A program made the translations under genes and the position numbers. The notes under the pieces were generated by a model. The model saw nothing but the letters and a program-made list of their open reading frames with translations, had not been told where the DNA came from and did no database searches. DNA of 48,429 nt, from assembly GCA_001970955.1 (NCBI GenBank), contig MPUH01000520.1, forward strand, positions 1 to 48,429, read 5' to 3'. The DNA is from Stentor coeruleus (lineage: Eukaryota; Ciliophora; Heterotrichea; Heterotrichida; Stentoridae). Positions 9,075 through 18,703 of this stretch are shown one piece after another; the first letter of the stretch is position 1; each line of letters begins with the position of its first letter.

Positions 9075-10145
9075 TTAATAGCTTAGAGATGGAAGAGTTA
9101 AATGTGGGCCTTCAGGGTTTTTTAAAATAGTTTCAATCATTTCTTGAGTCACTTCTTCAAGGGTTGATGGATACCAAAGTACTCTACCTGCATTCTTATC
9201 TATAAACTTTTCTTTTATAGCTGTTGAATAATTATACGATCTTCTCATTACCATCTGCATCATAATCCCAAAATCTTTTTCCAAACAAACCTTATACTCT
9301 CTACTTGCACAAAATTTAAAAACCCTCAAACTAACATAAACAGATAACGGACACAACTTCCTAATTCTATTCAAAACCATACTTCCAAACTCACTTTTCA
9401 CATTTTTAAGCCTCTGTAAAAGTTCTTCAATATTTTCAACTAAACCAAAAATCTCATTAATTTCTTCAACATTCTTAAGTACCTTACATTGTGATTTTTC
9501 TGGAACCATTGAATATTTCTTTAAACATCCTTCAAGATCATTTTTTAATATAATCTCTTGAATTACTTGTTTTATCATCATATTTGAGATATAATGAGTT
9601 GAAATTTTAGCCCAATAACAATCAGGACCATTAAGATTATCCCCTGTTAACATAAGATAAAGTCCTAAAGCTTTATTTGGCATATGGGAATAAAAATAAC
9701 CCATGCCTGAGTCTGGGACTAGGCCAAGAGAATTTTCTGTTGTGCTGAATGAAGTTGATTCTGTGGAAATTCTGAATTTACATGCTGTGGCTAAAGCACA
9801 TCCAGCCCCACTTGTTATACCTTGCATTATAGAAAGGGTTAATTTTTCATGGTTTATTATATGCATCATCATAATTTCGGTTCGGTAAATTTCTGGGATT
9901 CTTAGTCGGCTTTCTGAGCTAGGGTTGAAATCTTCTCCAGCACTGAAGAAATTTTCGCTTGTGCTACCAAAAATTATAATTTTCCCTGAGTTCTCAGATA
10001 ATATGTTTGTCATGGAGATGAACATATCATAGTTTATAGCATTTTGAGACCTAGGCCTGTTAAGCTTGATAACTACGCTTTGATTTTCTCTTTCAAATGA
10101 AACTAGCGGACTTATATGCCTATAAAGTAACGATAGCCTCTCCAT
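9075..10145 (-). CDS. HIBCH: 3-hydroxyisobutyryl-CoA hydrolase-like (enoyl-CoA hydratase superfamily)
   Basis: 356 residues of the crotonase superfamily, with the longer C-terminus typical of HIBCH. The N-terminus has the expected LNRPRSQNAIN. The first oxyanion loop reads FSAGEDF and the second TSGAGCALA. Residues 136-150 (TENSLGLVPDSGMGY) match the HIBCH segment P-E-T-x-I-G-x-x-P-D-x-G, with Glu137 and Asp145 in place. HIBCH hydrolyses 3-hydroxyisobutyryl-CoA in mitochondrial valine breakdown. The start MERLSLLYRHISP is basic and amphipathic, compatible with mitochondrial import. Plant CHY1-type peroxisomal relatives are an alternative. The stop codon directly abuts that of the DBP5 relic. 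Confidence 0.8.
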   Translation of the reverse strand: MERLSLLYRHISPLVSFERENQSVVIKLNRPRSQNAINYDMFISMTNILSENSGKIIIFGSTSENFFSAGEDFNPSSESRLRIPEIYRTEIMMMHIINHEKLTLSIMQGITSGAGCALATACKFRISTESTSFSTTENSLGLVPDSGMGYFYSHMPNKALGLYLMLTGDNLNGPDCYWAKISTHYISNMMIKQVIQEIILKNDLEGCLKKYSMVPEKSQCKVLKNVEEINEIFGLVENIEELLQRLKNVKSEFGSMVLNRIRKLCPLSVYVSLRVFKFCASREYKVCLEKDFGIMMQMVMRRSYNYSTAIKEKFIDKNAGRVLWYPSTLEEVTQEMIETILKNPEGPHLTLPSLSY

Positions 10146-10626
10146 TTACTTTTATGACTAAAAATTTTAGTCTGTAAAGGAAAAGTGCATGATATATCTT
10201 TATTGTCTTTATATAAAATTATATATTGTTATTATTTGATGATTTTTTATAAATTAAATTTAAATACTAAGCTATTAAATAACATAATATCACTTATAAA
10301 TATTATAATAAACTATTAAACAACATAATATCACTTATAGATAATATAATAAACTATGAATATCATAAAATACTTAAAGAAAATATAATAAACTATTAAA
10401 TACTATAATAGCACTTAAAAATATATTAAAATCTTCTCCTTATAGTTTTTCTCGATAATCCCTTTTAAAAGTCTATTTCTAATAAGCATTTAAACATCCA
10501 AAACCTTCTTAAATCCTATATTATTTTATATCACTCTAATTTTTACTTTGTTAAGCATTTCCCAAAAGAATCTCCTAAAAAAAAATCCTAAATTTTATAC
10601 CAAAATCAAACCTCTTAGCATTAAAT
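10146..10626. other. Divergent intergenic region with tandem repeats
   Basis: About 480 very AT-rich bases between the starts of the HIBCH-like and Nudix genes, so it should contain both promoters. Its main content is the degenerate 40-bp repeat at 10270-10430. No other element is recognisable. Confidence 0.6.
10270..10430. repeat. Degenerate tandem repeat, about 40 bp x 4
   Basis: Four diverged copies of a unit beginning AAACTATTAAA and containing ATAATATCACTTA start near 10270, 10309, 10350 and 10389. The divergence between copies shows that this array is genuine rather than an assembly duplication. Confidence 0.8.
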
Positions 10627-11106
10627 ATGGAAAAACTTGATCTAAGTTGTGGTATAGTCCCAGTTCGTTTCGAAGACAATGTTGTAAAAGTCCTCCTTTG
10701 TAAGTCTAAAAGATATGGATATTATCTAATCCCTAAAGGACACATAGACCCTGGAGAAACAGAAATCCAAGCAGCAATAAGAGAATTATGGGAAGAATCA
10801 GGCTGTAGACCTATACGTTTTTTAACTAACTCAGGGCTTAGTTCAGATTCAAACGAAGCAATTCAATTATCTCCATTATCTTATGTTTTTGAAAGCAAAC
10901 AAGGACCAGTTAGAAAAACTGTTAAGCTATACTTGGCAGAAGTGTCTCAAGAAGGGGATATTCAAGACAAAAAAGAATGTGAATTTGTTGAGTGGTTTCC
11001 AGCTAATGAAACAACAGCTCAGCTACTACATCATCAAGAAAATATCAATCATTTTATAGAGCATGTATTACCAAACATTCATTATTTTAATGAGAGTATA
11101 GTTTAG
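10627..11106 (+). CDS. Nudix hydrolase, Ap4A-hydrolase (NUDT2) type
   Basis: 159 residues with a complete Nudix box at 38-60: Gly38, then Glu44, then Arg52-Glu53-Leu54, Glu56-Glu57, Gly59 and Cys60 in the G-x5-E-x7-REU-x-EE-x-G-U pattern. The segment just before it (LLCKSKRYGYYLIPKGH) and the overall length fit bis(5'-nucleosyl)-tetraphosphatases such as NUDT2, which split Ap4A and similar dinucleotides. Substrate cannot be proved from the box alone; diphosphoinositol phosphatases are an alternative. The ATG is the first in the frame and follows an AT-rich leader. The stop is TAG. The next gene is convergent, 187 bp away. Confidence 0.85.
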   Translation: MEKLDLSCGIVPVRFEDNVVKVLLCKSKRYGYYLIPKGHIDPGETEIQAAIRELWEESGCRPIRFLTNSGLSSDSNEAIQLSPLSYVFESKQGPVRKTVKLYLAEVSQEGDIQDKKECEFVEWFPANETTAQLLHHQENINHFIEHVLPNIHYFNESIV

Positions 11107-11293
11107 GACTTTTTAATAGTTTTGTGGATTTATTGCTGAAATTTGAATATCAAACATAGTTTATTGATTTTTGTATATAAAACATTTATCCTGTGTTCTT
11201 AAAAACTATTATCAATCACTAATTTACTATATTTTTAGTTACCCTAAAACCAACTTTATTCTAAAACCCTTAAAATTTCCAATAATTATAAAA

Positions 11294-12010
11294 TTAATCT
11301 TCAATCTCCGAACAACTATTCATAGACACCGGATTCAGTGACTGTGATATTTCTTTGCATAAGTCCGAAAAGACTTTTTTCTTATCAAGTATCTCCTGGT
11401 CAATATCCGAATATTTAGAAGTTGGTGATGAAGCTTTATATATCAACCCTGGAGAATTTCTATATTCACGAGAATCCATAAGACGTTTTGATTCTCCATA
11501 CTTGTATTTAACAAAGTCAATAAAATCCAAAAACGTTTGAATTGTAACTAATAAAATTTCTTCATAGTTTCTGTTTTTTATTGAATTCAAGAACTGTGTT
11601 ATACTCGTGATTTTTTTACTTAAGACTTCTATAAAATCAGTAAATTCTTGAACTTTCAAAAGCAAATTTCGAGCGTTTTGGACAATTTCAGCATTTGCAA
11701 AGTCAAATTTGGTTTCAGTATTGTGAGTTGAATTGTGAGGTTCTATGCGTTGGGGATTTGAAGCAAGGAGGCTTTTAAGCCTTTCAATTTCTGAGGATTG
11801 GTCTTGGATTATTCGATCTTTTTGTAAAAGATGAGCTTTTAGTACGGAGATGTCTTCAGAGGAATCGATATCATTTATTCCGATTGTTTCGAGACGTTCT
11901 AAGGTATCTTTGAGGCTACGTTTTAGGGATTTAAAAGCATTACTAACATCTTTAGAGGATTGAGGCTCGTTTTTTAGAGGGAGAGGGGAGCTCATTGCTA
12001 CTCGGGCCAT
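11294..12010 (-). CDS. Uncharacterised coiled-coil protein
   Basis: 238 residues. A Ser/Pro-rich start is followed by a helical segment (about 22-85) with heptad-like spacing (LERLETI, KDRIIQDQSSEIERLKSLL). A second, more hydrophobic helical stretch covers about 105-170 (LLLKVQEFTDFIEVLSKKI and ILLVTIQTFLDFIDFVKY). There are no signal peptide, membrane helix or catalytic motifs. The gene is divergent from the 12249 gene across 238 bp. The clean ATG-to-TAA frame and its amino acid composition support coding. No family is recognised. Confidence 0.6.
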   Translation of the reverse strand: MARVAMSSPLPLKNEPQSSKDVSNAFKSLKRSLKDTLERLETIGINDIDSSEDISVLKAHLLQKDRIIQDQSSEIERLKSLLASNPQRIEPHNSTHNTETKFDFANAEIVQNARNLLLKVQEFTDFIEVLSKKITSITQFLNSIKNRNYEEILLVTIQTFLDFIDFVKYKYGESKRLMDSREYRNSPGLIYKASSPTSKYSDIDQEILDKKKVFSDLCKEISQSLNPVSMNSCSEIED

Positions 12011-12248
12011 GGTTCAATATATTTATTTTAATCTTTTAAATGATGCATAAGGGATTTCGATGGAGATTCGCTACCAAAATAAATATTGACTTTTAAAGTT
12101 AATGATTTATTATATAAGTATAAATACAGGATATATTTTTGAATAATTGCTTACAATTTTACTCAATAAATAAATTAACTAGGTCCACTTGATCTAGTAA
12201 TTATAAGCATTTCCCTTTAAATTCTCCATCACAAGATAATACTTTTAA

Positions 12249-12986
12249 ATGGGAGGTAAGGAATCTAAAATCCCACCACCAATTCCAGGACACTTACTCG
12301 GTTTTACCGGTATAGAAGAATTCGACAAAATTTACAAGAGTCTAGAACACTCTGTCAAAAAAATCAAAGAAGCTGAAATCGACTTAAACATGCACACTAC
12401 TGATTTTATAAGAAGTCTTGGAGCAAAAGAAGTATGGGAAACAAAACCCGATGTCCAAAAACTTATTCAAGTCCTCTTAGTAATAATCTCAGCAGAAAGT
12501 TATGGATCAGTAACTGAGCTTATAGAATATACAACTGAATTCCCTTATCTTATAATACATAGAGAAAAATTATCAAAAAATAGTAAAAAAGTTGCTAACA
12601 ATTTCAAGAAACTTATTGACTTGTTACAAATATTACCTAAAACCATAGTAAAATCTGTTGATAAACTAAATGGGAAAATCGATCATGTTAGATTCTTTCA
12701 AAATGAAGTTTCAAAGAAAACGATTTCTCTTGATTATTCAATGAGAGATAAACTAACAGCTATAAATATTTCTGTGAATAATTATGATATTTGTGAAAAT
12801 GCTTTAAAGGTTGCTAAAGAGATAGAAAGGATTAGTGAAGAAGTTATTATGGAGGTTTATAAGGCTGTGAAAAAAGTTCAAGTATCACCACATTGTGAAA
12901 TTTTGGCGAGTAGAGGATTGCAAGCTTCATCTGAAGGGTTAACAAAACCTAAATCGATTGTCAATAAGTTTTGGCCGTTGGTTTAA
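12249..12986 (+). CDS. Uncharacterised helical protein with an N-myristoylation signal
   Basis: 245 residues beginning MGGKESKIPPP, a good consensus for N-myristoylation of Gly2 with nearby lysines favouring membrane binding. The rest is mostly helical and Lys/Glu-rich, without transmembrane segments or known motifs; it ends PKSIVNKFWPLV. A further open frame without a start (about 13000-13150, VYNSFLEGKLDVLDKEY...) follows in another phase. No 15-nt GT-AG intron joins them, so it is left outside the gene. Function is unknown. Confidence 0.6.
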   Translation: MGGKESKIPPPIPGHLLGFTGIEEFDKIYKSLEHSVKKIKEAEIDLNMHTTDFIRSLGAKEVWETKPDVQKLIQVLLVIISAESYGSVTELIEYTTEFPYLIIHREKLSKNSKKVANNFKKLIDLLQILPKTIVKSVDKLNGKIDHVRFFQNEVSKKTISLDYSMRDKLTAINISVNNYDICENALKVAKEIERISEEVIMEVYKAVKKVQVSPHCEILASRGLQASSEGLTKPKSIVNKFWPLV

Positions 12987-15156
12987 GGGTTTATAATAGT
13001 TTTTTAGAAGGTAAATTAGATGTTTTAGATAAGGAATATGATAATTATTTAGAGGATTTTAATAGTAAGGAGGGTTTAGAGGGTAGTGTGGAAATAATGA
13101 TTTTTTTTGAAGGTTGGGCGAGTTTTATAGTAATTTTTAGTGGTTTTTAGCAACTGATTGAGAAAGGTATTAGGTTTGAATTATTGAGCAAGGTTGATAG
13201 TTGGATACATTAATTAAATGATGAGGTAAATTGAGTAAGCAGCTATAAAGGCAAGATAATAATATTTTATTTAGTTATAGAATATTCCACATCAAATTTT
13301 GAAAATATTTCTCAGTAGTTAATTTTTTTCCTATATGAATAGGTTAAATCTATCTGTGTATAAAATAAAACTATGTCACTAAATTTTATAATCCAATATA
13401 TATTCCAATTCTAATAATAATCATAGTTTAAACAGAATAAAATTTCCATAAGAAAATCATACATAAAAAGATACTCATAATTTAGGTTACAATCCCTATT
13501 TATTTTTTGATTATACTTTAACATGTCCATATCCTAATATTATCAGTAGATATTATTCTCCCTATGCCAATTATTTTTTTTATAATTATTAAGAGACTTT
13601 TTAGTGGTTTTTACTCAGTTTGCTTATTTATAATATTTTTTCAGGATTTTTATTTGAATAATATCCATTCGTTTACCTTGAAATGATATTTAATATATTT
13701 CATCCTTTCAAAAATAAAGATAGAAATGACTTTACCACAATATCTTTTAGATTGATCTCATAGTAAAATTAGACAACTTCACTGTTAGAATCAACATTTT
13801 TGGTTTTGATATTCGTATAAAAATGGATTTTTACAAATAATTTTCTTTAAGCTTAAGGGAAATATTAAATTTAAGAATTTTTAAGTAATATTATATGTAG
13901 AAATGAGTAATTAGTTTAGGTAGTTAAGGATTTTTTGTGTTATTATTTGTATTTTTTTTAAGTTAATAGTTACTAAAATACTTAATTTATTCTGTATGGA
14001 GGATAAAATAAGTTCTTTATTATAAAAATCTTAAAGCAAACATAAAATTCATCTATGTGCTTATAATGCTATATTAATTAAAAAATGCCTCATCTTTTTA
14101 TCCTATATTTAAATAATAACATGCAATTCGTGCATTTTACTATTTGAAAACAAAAAACTCATTAAGCAACTTCCATTTCATAAAATATACAAAATCTAAT
14201 AAAATCACCTCATTTTTGTCTAAAAAATCTTTAATCTTAATATAAACTTACAAAGATTTATTTCATAAATTAAGAAATCTCAACTATAAATCTAATCCAA
14301 CAAACAAATATACCTCAAAAATATTAATAAACTAAAGAAGGGTTTATAAATTTCTTCATAGCCATGCATTAAAAAAACTTCCACAGATTTTATGTAAGAC
14401 TTTCAAAAACTTATAAATTTTCAAAGGACTTTAGCTCTTATCAAAAGCTTCTCAAGCTGTATAATTTTTTATATTGAAAAGCTTTTGAGATTGAGAAAAT
14501 AACACAGTATCAATATTTAGATGGGAATTATTTTACTTAAGTATCAATCTCCTCTGTATTTGATTTATCTTTTTTTGTATATTTGAGCATTCTTTCTTAC
14601 TTTTTTTAATTGAAATGGTTTAATTGATTTATGCCTTTATAGACTGGGTTTTTAAATGATTATTCTGTTTGCATACATGGGCTCGGATGCATTTTAAAAC
14701 TGCTATTGAGCTAACTGTTTTGGGCTTAAAATAAGCTTCTTTATGATGGCAGTAGGCTTTCTGTATAGACCATACTTGCATTGTAAAACTGTTTGGGGTT
14801 TTTGTTTATGAGTTGAAATATGAAATAAAAGAAATAAGGAGACTTTAAACAATGGTTTAAAGATGATATTTGATAAGCAAGCTTGCAAAAAGGCTTAATA
14901 TACTAAATAAAAGAGTAAAAAGGCTAAAGTTTGAGGCTAAAAGTATGATTAGTGATATATTTTGATTTATAAGTAGATTAGGATTTACTATAGCTTTTAT
15001 GAAAATTTGTATTAAGCTCAAAAAAAAAGTTAAATAAAATATTGATAGGTTTTTATATTTTCATTAAAGTATCTCAAAAATGTATGAAAATTTTCAAATG
15101 GTAGATTAATAAAGAATAAAATCTCATTCTCTATATTATTCCTTTATAAATATAAA
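12987..15156. other. Long AT-rich intergenic region
   Basis: About 2.2 kb, the longest non-coding stretch apart from the relic regions. A start-less frame at about 13000-13150 looks weakly coding. A near-perfect inverted repeat lies at 14441-14488. From about 14640 to 14830 the base composition is less AT-rich than its surroundings, without an open frame of substance. That segment could be an RNA gene, but no known snRNA, SRP, RNase P or tRNA signature is visible. The right end should hold the promoter of the 15157 gene. Confidence 0.5.
14441..14488. repeat. Inverted repeat, 15-bp arms
   Basis: TCAAAAGCTTCTCAA at 14441-14455 pairs with TTGAAAAGCTTTTGA at 14474-14488 (14 of 15 bases), with an 18-base AT-rich loop. 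It could form a stable hairpin in RNA or be a cruciform. Its role is unknown. Confidence 0.75.
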
Positions 15157-16194
15157 ATGAATGAAATTGAAGTACTTTGGCATGAGTCTGGTCATATAAC
15201 TGCAAATATCCCTGAAAGCTTAATAATAAAAGACAAAGAAATCAAAGATTGGCTATACACATCAGGAGTAATTTCAATTTAGAAAGGCTATGTTATGAAG
15301 CATAAGCGGGTATCCATCTCAATCTCCAAAATTCTTGAACTTTTCTCATCAGATACCCCAGAAAAAATTGCAATCCTCCACTCCTCCAATCAAAAGTCTA
15401 TTTTATCCCTAGATCAATTCGAAGCTTTCTTACTTTCAATAAACGACATGACATGCGAAGGATCTTTTGTTTTACAAAAATATATCCCGTTTGAATATGA
15501 AGTTCAAGTGATAATCAACTTTATAACCGAAAGTATTAGTCTAAATGAAGATCCCTTACCAGATTTCTCAGAAGAAATCGTTGGCCAAAGTCGCCGGGTA
15601 ATGTTTTTCCTTATTTCTACTAGCAAAAACCTTGTAACTGGGACTTTTTACTGGAGCCTTTATGAAAAAAGCTGGTTTCTTACAAATCTTAACCTAATCC
15701 GATCTAAAGAGCCTAACATTCGTTGTATTACCGCGCATTCCCAAGCCCCTTTATTACATAATTTGTCTAGACGTAAATCTAGACCTTTAACTGCACTTAC
15801 TGAGGGTAAAATATTAGAAAAAGATACAGGGAGTTTTTATAGTGTCAGACAAAGATCTAGACCTTCTAAAATCCAATTTTCATTAACTAGTTTGAATAAC
15901 ACGAAAATTCTTAGTAATTCCGAATGTCAAACTGATGAACAAGAACAATGCTTATGTGAAAATGATCTTAAAGAAGGAAGTGAAGAATTAAAAGTTATTT
16001 TGCAAGAAAATGAAGATTTAGAAAGAATGATATTAGAGTGTATTGAAGAAGGAAAATTACAAAGGGTTAAAGCTGAGGATAGGTGGAAAGCTAAATGTTT
16101 GGAAATATCAAAAGCAATTTCGGATAAGATTTTTGAAGAAAAAAACAAGTATGTGGATGAGATAAAAACATTGAAAAAAGTTTATGATAATTAA
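15157..16194 (+). CDS. Uncharacterised protein, two exons with a 15-nt intron
   Basis: Exon 1 is 15157-15267 (MNEIEVLWHESGHITANIPE...) and exon 2 is 15283-16194. The 15-nt intron GTAATTTCAATTTAG lies between them, adds an in-frame TAG, and its removal keeps the frame. The spliced product is about 340 residues. The N-terminal two thirds is a mixed globular region with a Ser/Arg-rich patch (LSRRKSRPLTALTEG). The C-terminal third is acidic and forms a coiled coil (about 265-335). An ATG inside exon 2 (15295) gives a shorter frame, but the exon 1 reading is clearly protein-like. The stop is 33 bp from the stop of the convergent STPGR gene. No known family is recognised. Confidence 0.75.
15268..15282 (+). 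other. 15-nt intron
   Basis: The sequence is GTAATTTCAATTTAG, with GT-AG ends and an in-frame stop at its 3' end. It is flanked by coding sequence in the same phase. Introns of this size are characteristic of heterotrich ciliates. Confidence 0.85.
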
Positions 16195-16227
16195 CTATGC
16201 TATAAACATATCTTAATATAAAATACA

Positions 16228-17811
16228 CTAAATTATTTCAGAAAACAAGATATTGTAAGATTTTTTGTTCCATTCATCTGTCTCTTCCATATAACTTCCA
16301 GGTCCAGGCAAGGCACTTTTATTAAGTTTTTTAAACCTATCTTCACGTGAGACTATAACTTTTTTAGCTCTACTTCCATTTTTTACATCATAACTTCCAG
16401 GCCCTGGAACCTGTTTTCTTTTAATCTTTTCCGTGCTATTAAATCTTTCGGCCCTAGATACAAATCCTAAATTTCCTTCAGATTTAGTCCTTGTAACTTT
16501 AGATAAAGTAGGATGCATTGATACAGTTGGAGGTTTAGAAGCCCCAAATCTTGATGGGATTTCATATTCTCCAGGGGCTGGCCCCTGGCTTTTAGGTTTA
16601 ATTCCCTTTGGTGATTTACTAATAAAAACAGCACTAGGTTTTTTATGCATAGAATTAAAAGTACCAATTTTTGAATGACAATCTGAAGGGTAATAACCTG
16701 GTCCTGGAGTTTGTGATGATGTTTTATGAGCAAATCTTCGTTCACTACTCCCAAAAACCCCTTGTCTTCCCCATACTTTTTTGTTTAAAGAATCCGATAT
16801 ATCTTGTTCTTTATAAGCTCCTGGCCCTGGGGTTATTGTTGATGTATATCTAAAACGTGTATTACTTGAAGAAAAAGGTGCTTTAGATTCTCCTTGCGTT
16901 CTAACAAAATCTTGATTAGAAGTTGTATATTGTCCAGGTCCAACATCATATTCCCCAAATTTCTGTTTAAACCTCAAACTACTACTACCGAAATTCTGCA
17001 AACTTCTTGGGACTTTTTTGATTTTCGTAAACCCAGATATCTTATCAGCATTATAGCTCCCAGGTCCAGGAGCATTGCTTTCACTCAAACTATTATCTTT
17101 AATTTTGCTTAAAAAAACAGCATTTTGCTTAAGTTTATACATCGGCCCTAGATCCAGTTTTGAATCAGAATATGAACCTGGGCCAATATCTGGACCTGTT
17201 GTGGGTTTTTTACTATTAACCCTAGTTGACTTGTTTTTACTCCACGAGCTTCCTCGAGGTTTTTTTTTTTCATAAACGTTATAATGCCCTGGGCCTACTG
17301 AGTTATTTAAAGTCCCAGCATGAACTAATTCAGGGTTTTTTTGCATTACAAGCTCACCTGATGGACCTTGGTCATATCCAAAAGCTTGTTGATGCGTTGG
17401 TATTGAAGGAGCTGAAGGGATTCTAGCCCAATTGACCCCAGTTTGAGTTTTAGGGTTTTTCTTTTTTGATTTCCATTTATCTTGGACTATATACGCACCT
17501 GGACCTGGTGATGAACTTACATCCTCATATTTAAATCGCTTTAGTTGACTGGCAAAAGATGCTGAAGTTTTGAGATGACCCCAATTGTCTATTGAATATG
17601 AGTCAGAATTACTTTGTGGAATTGAATAACAACCTGGACCTGGTGTTATACTTGTGTTAGCTTGTTTTAGAAAATTTCTCTCGGATGTTGATGTGAAAGG
17701 AGCAAAACTTGGGTTTGAAGAATATTGGTTATGACTAAGATAAGCTCCTGGACCTATTGTTGTAGAATCTACTGTGTGGAGCTTTCTTTCTGCTCGAGAT
17801 ACAAAAGCCAT
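16228..17811 (-). CDS. SHIPPO/STPGR repeat protein (ODF3/CIMAP-like)
   Basis: 527 residues containing about twelve sperm-tail PG-rich repeats spread evenly from residue 20 to the C-terminus. Examples are IGPGAYLSH, TPGPGCYSIP, SPGPGAYIV, VGPGHYNV, IGPGSYSDS, APGPGSYN, VGPGQYTT, TPGPGAYKEQ, TPGPGYYPSD, APGEYEIP, VPGPGSYDV and LPGPGSYMEE. Between repeats are typical F-x-S-x-x-x-R-F motifs (FGSSERRF, FVSRAERF). Proteins of this type bind microtubules, including the axoneme lumen and outer dense fibres, and are widespread in ciliated organisms. A role in cilia or the microtubule cortex is likely. Family assignment is secure; the exact orthologue is not. Confidence 0.9.
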   Translation of the reverse strand: MAFVSRAERKLHTVDSTTIGPGAYLSHNQYSSNPSFAPFTSTSERNFLKQANTSITPGPGCYSIPQSNSDSYSIDNWGHLKTSASFASQLKRFKYEDVSSSPGPGAYIVQDKWKSKKKNPKTQTGVNWARIPSAPSIPTHQQAFGYDQGPSGELVMQKNPELVHAGTLNNSVGPGHYNVYEKKKPRGSSWSKNKSTRVNSKKPTTGPDIGPGSYSDSKLDLGPMYKLKQNAVFLSKIKDNSLSESNAPGPGSYNADKISGFTKIKKVPRSLQNFGSSSLRFKQKFGEYDVGPGQYTTSNQDFVRTQGESKAPFSSSNTRFRYTSTITPGPGAYKEQDISDSLNKKVWGRQGVFGSSERRFAHKTSSQTPGPGYYPSDCHSKIGTFNSMHKKPSAVFISKSPKGIKPKSQGPAPGEYEIPSRFGASKPPTVSMHPTLSKVTRTKSEGNLGFVSRAERFNSTEKIKRKQVPGPGSYDVKNGSRAKKVIVSREDRFKKLNKSALPGPGSYMEETDEWNKKSYNILFSEII

Positions 17812-18703
17812 TTGGATATTATGAAAAAAGTTGTTATGTGGAAAATGAGAAGAAAGAGTTTTTAGATGAGTTGTAATAAAAGGTCAATAAAAGATTATAA
17901 AAGGTGAGATTTAAGGATATGATTTTTAAGGGAGCTAGAATTTTTGAGAAAATGGAAATAGAAGATATTTTTAGATTTGTGTGTTTGTAATAAAGTATTT
18001 GAAAGTTAGGGTATTTATTATTGATTATTAAGTAATATTTTAAGAATAGAAGTGGTTGTATTTGAAATTAGATTATATATATCTAAAAACTTTAACATGA
18101 GAACTATTTTATATATAACAGATAATTTTCTAACTATTTTATAATCTAATTTGTAATTACAAAGTAAAATCATAAAGGGTTCACAAAATATTTTAGTACA
18201 TATTAAGAATAATATGCATGTTAGCTAAATCTTGTTTGTATAAATCTTCATATGTCAACATAAAATATTTATTTCAGAAACTTTTTACATGTTTATAAAT
18301 AGTTTACATCTCTAATATTTCAATAAAATTCATCAATAATACCATACTAAATAATTTACAAGACAGTATTTCAAAGTTATTATAATATAATAAACTAAAT
18401 TCCAAATTTTAATCTAATTAATATTATGGCTATTAGACTAATTTACAACTTTTCAAAATCTTTTTGCAAATTTCTCAAATAACTTCCTCACAATAGCAAC
18501 TTTGTTTTCAATTTATCAAAAATAATGACATTTTAATTCGTGAAAAAAAAATTCCTTTTTACTTTTAAAACTCCCATAAAAACTCTTTTCTTTTATCTCA
18601 AAGTGCACTAGCCTTAACCTAATATTCCTTTTAAACTACCTAAGGTAATTTATCCTTAAATTATAACCAGGATAAAAATCCAAGGTCAAAATCTCTTATA
18701 AAA
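17812..18703. other. Divergent intergenic region
   Basis: About 890 very AT-rich bases between the starts of the STPGR and ISWI genes, so both promoters should be here. There is no ORF, repeat or structured element I can support. The segment just before the ISWI start (18540-18703) is C/T-rich on the plus strand. Confidence 0.6.

Noticed and set aside
13000-13150. Open frame after the 12249 gene (VYNSFLEGKLDVLDKEY)
   Set aside because: It lacks a start and no 15- or 16-nt GT-AG intron would join it to the upstream gene. Too short to call a gene or relic.
14703-14888. 61-residue minus-strand ORF in the long gap
   Set aside because: No ATG start (TTG), low-complexity hydrophobic composition and no neighbouring coding signal.
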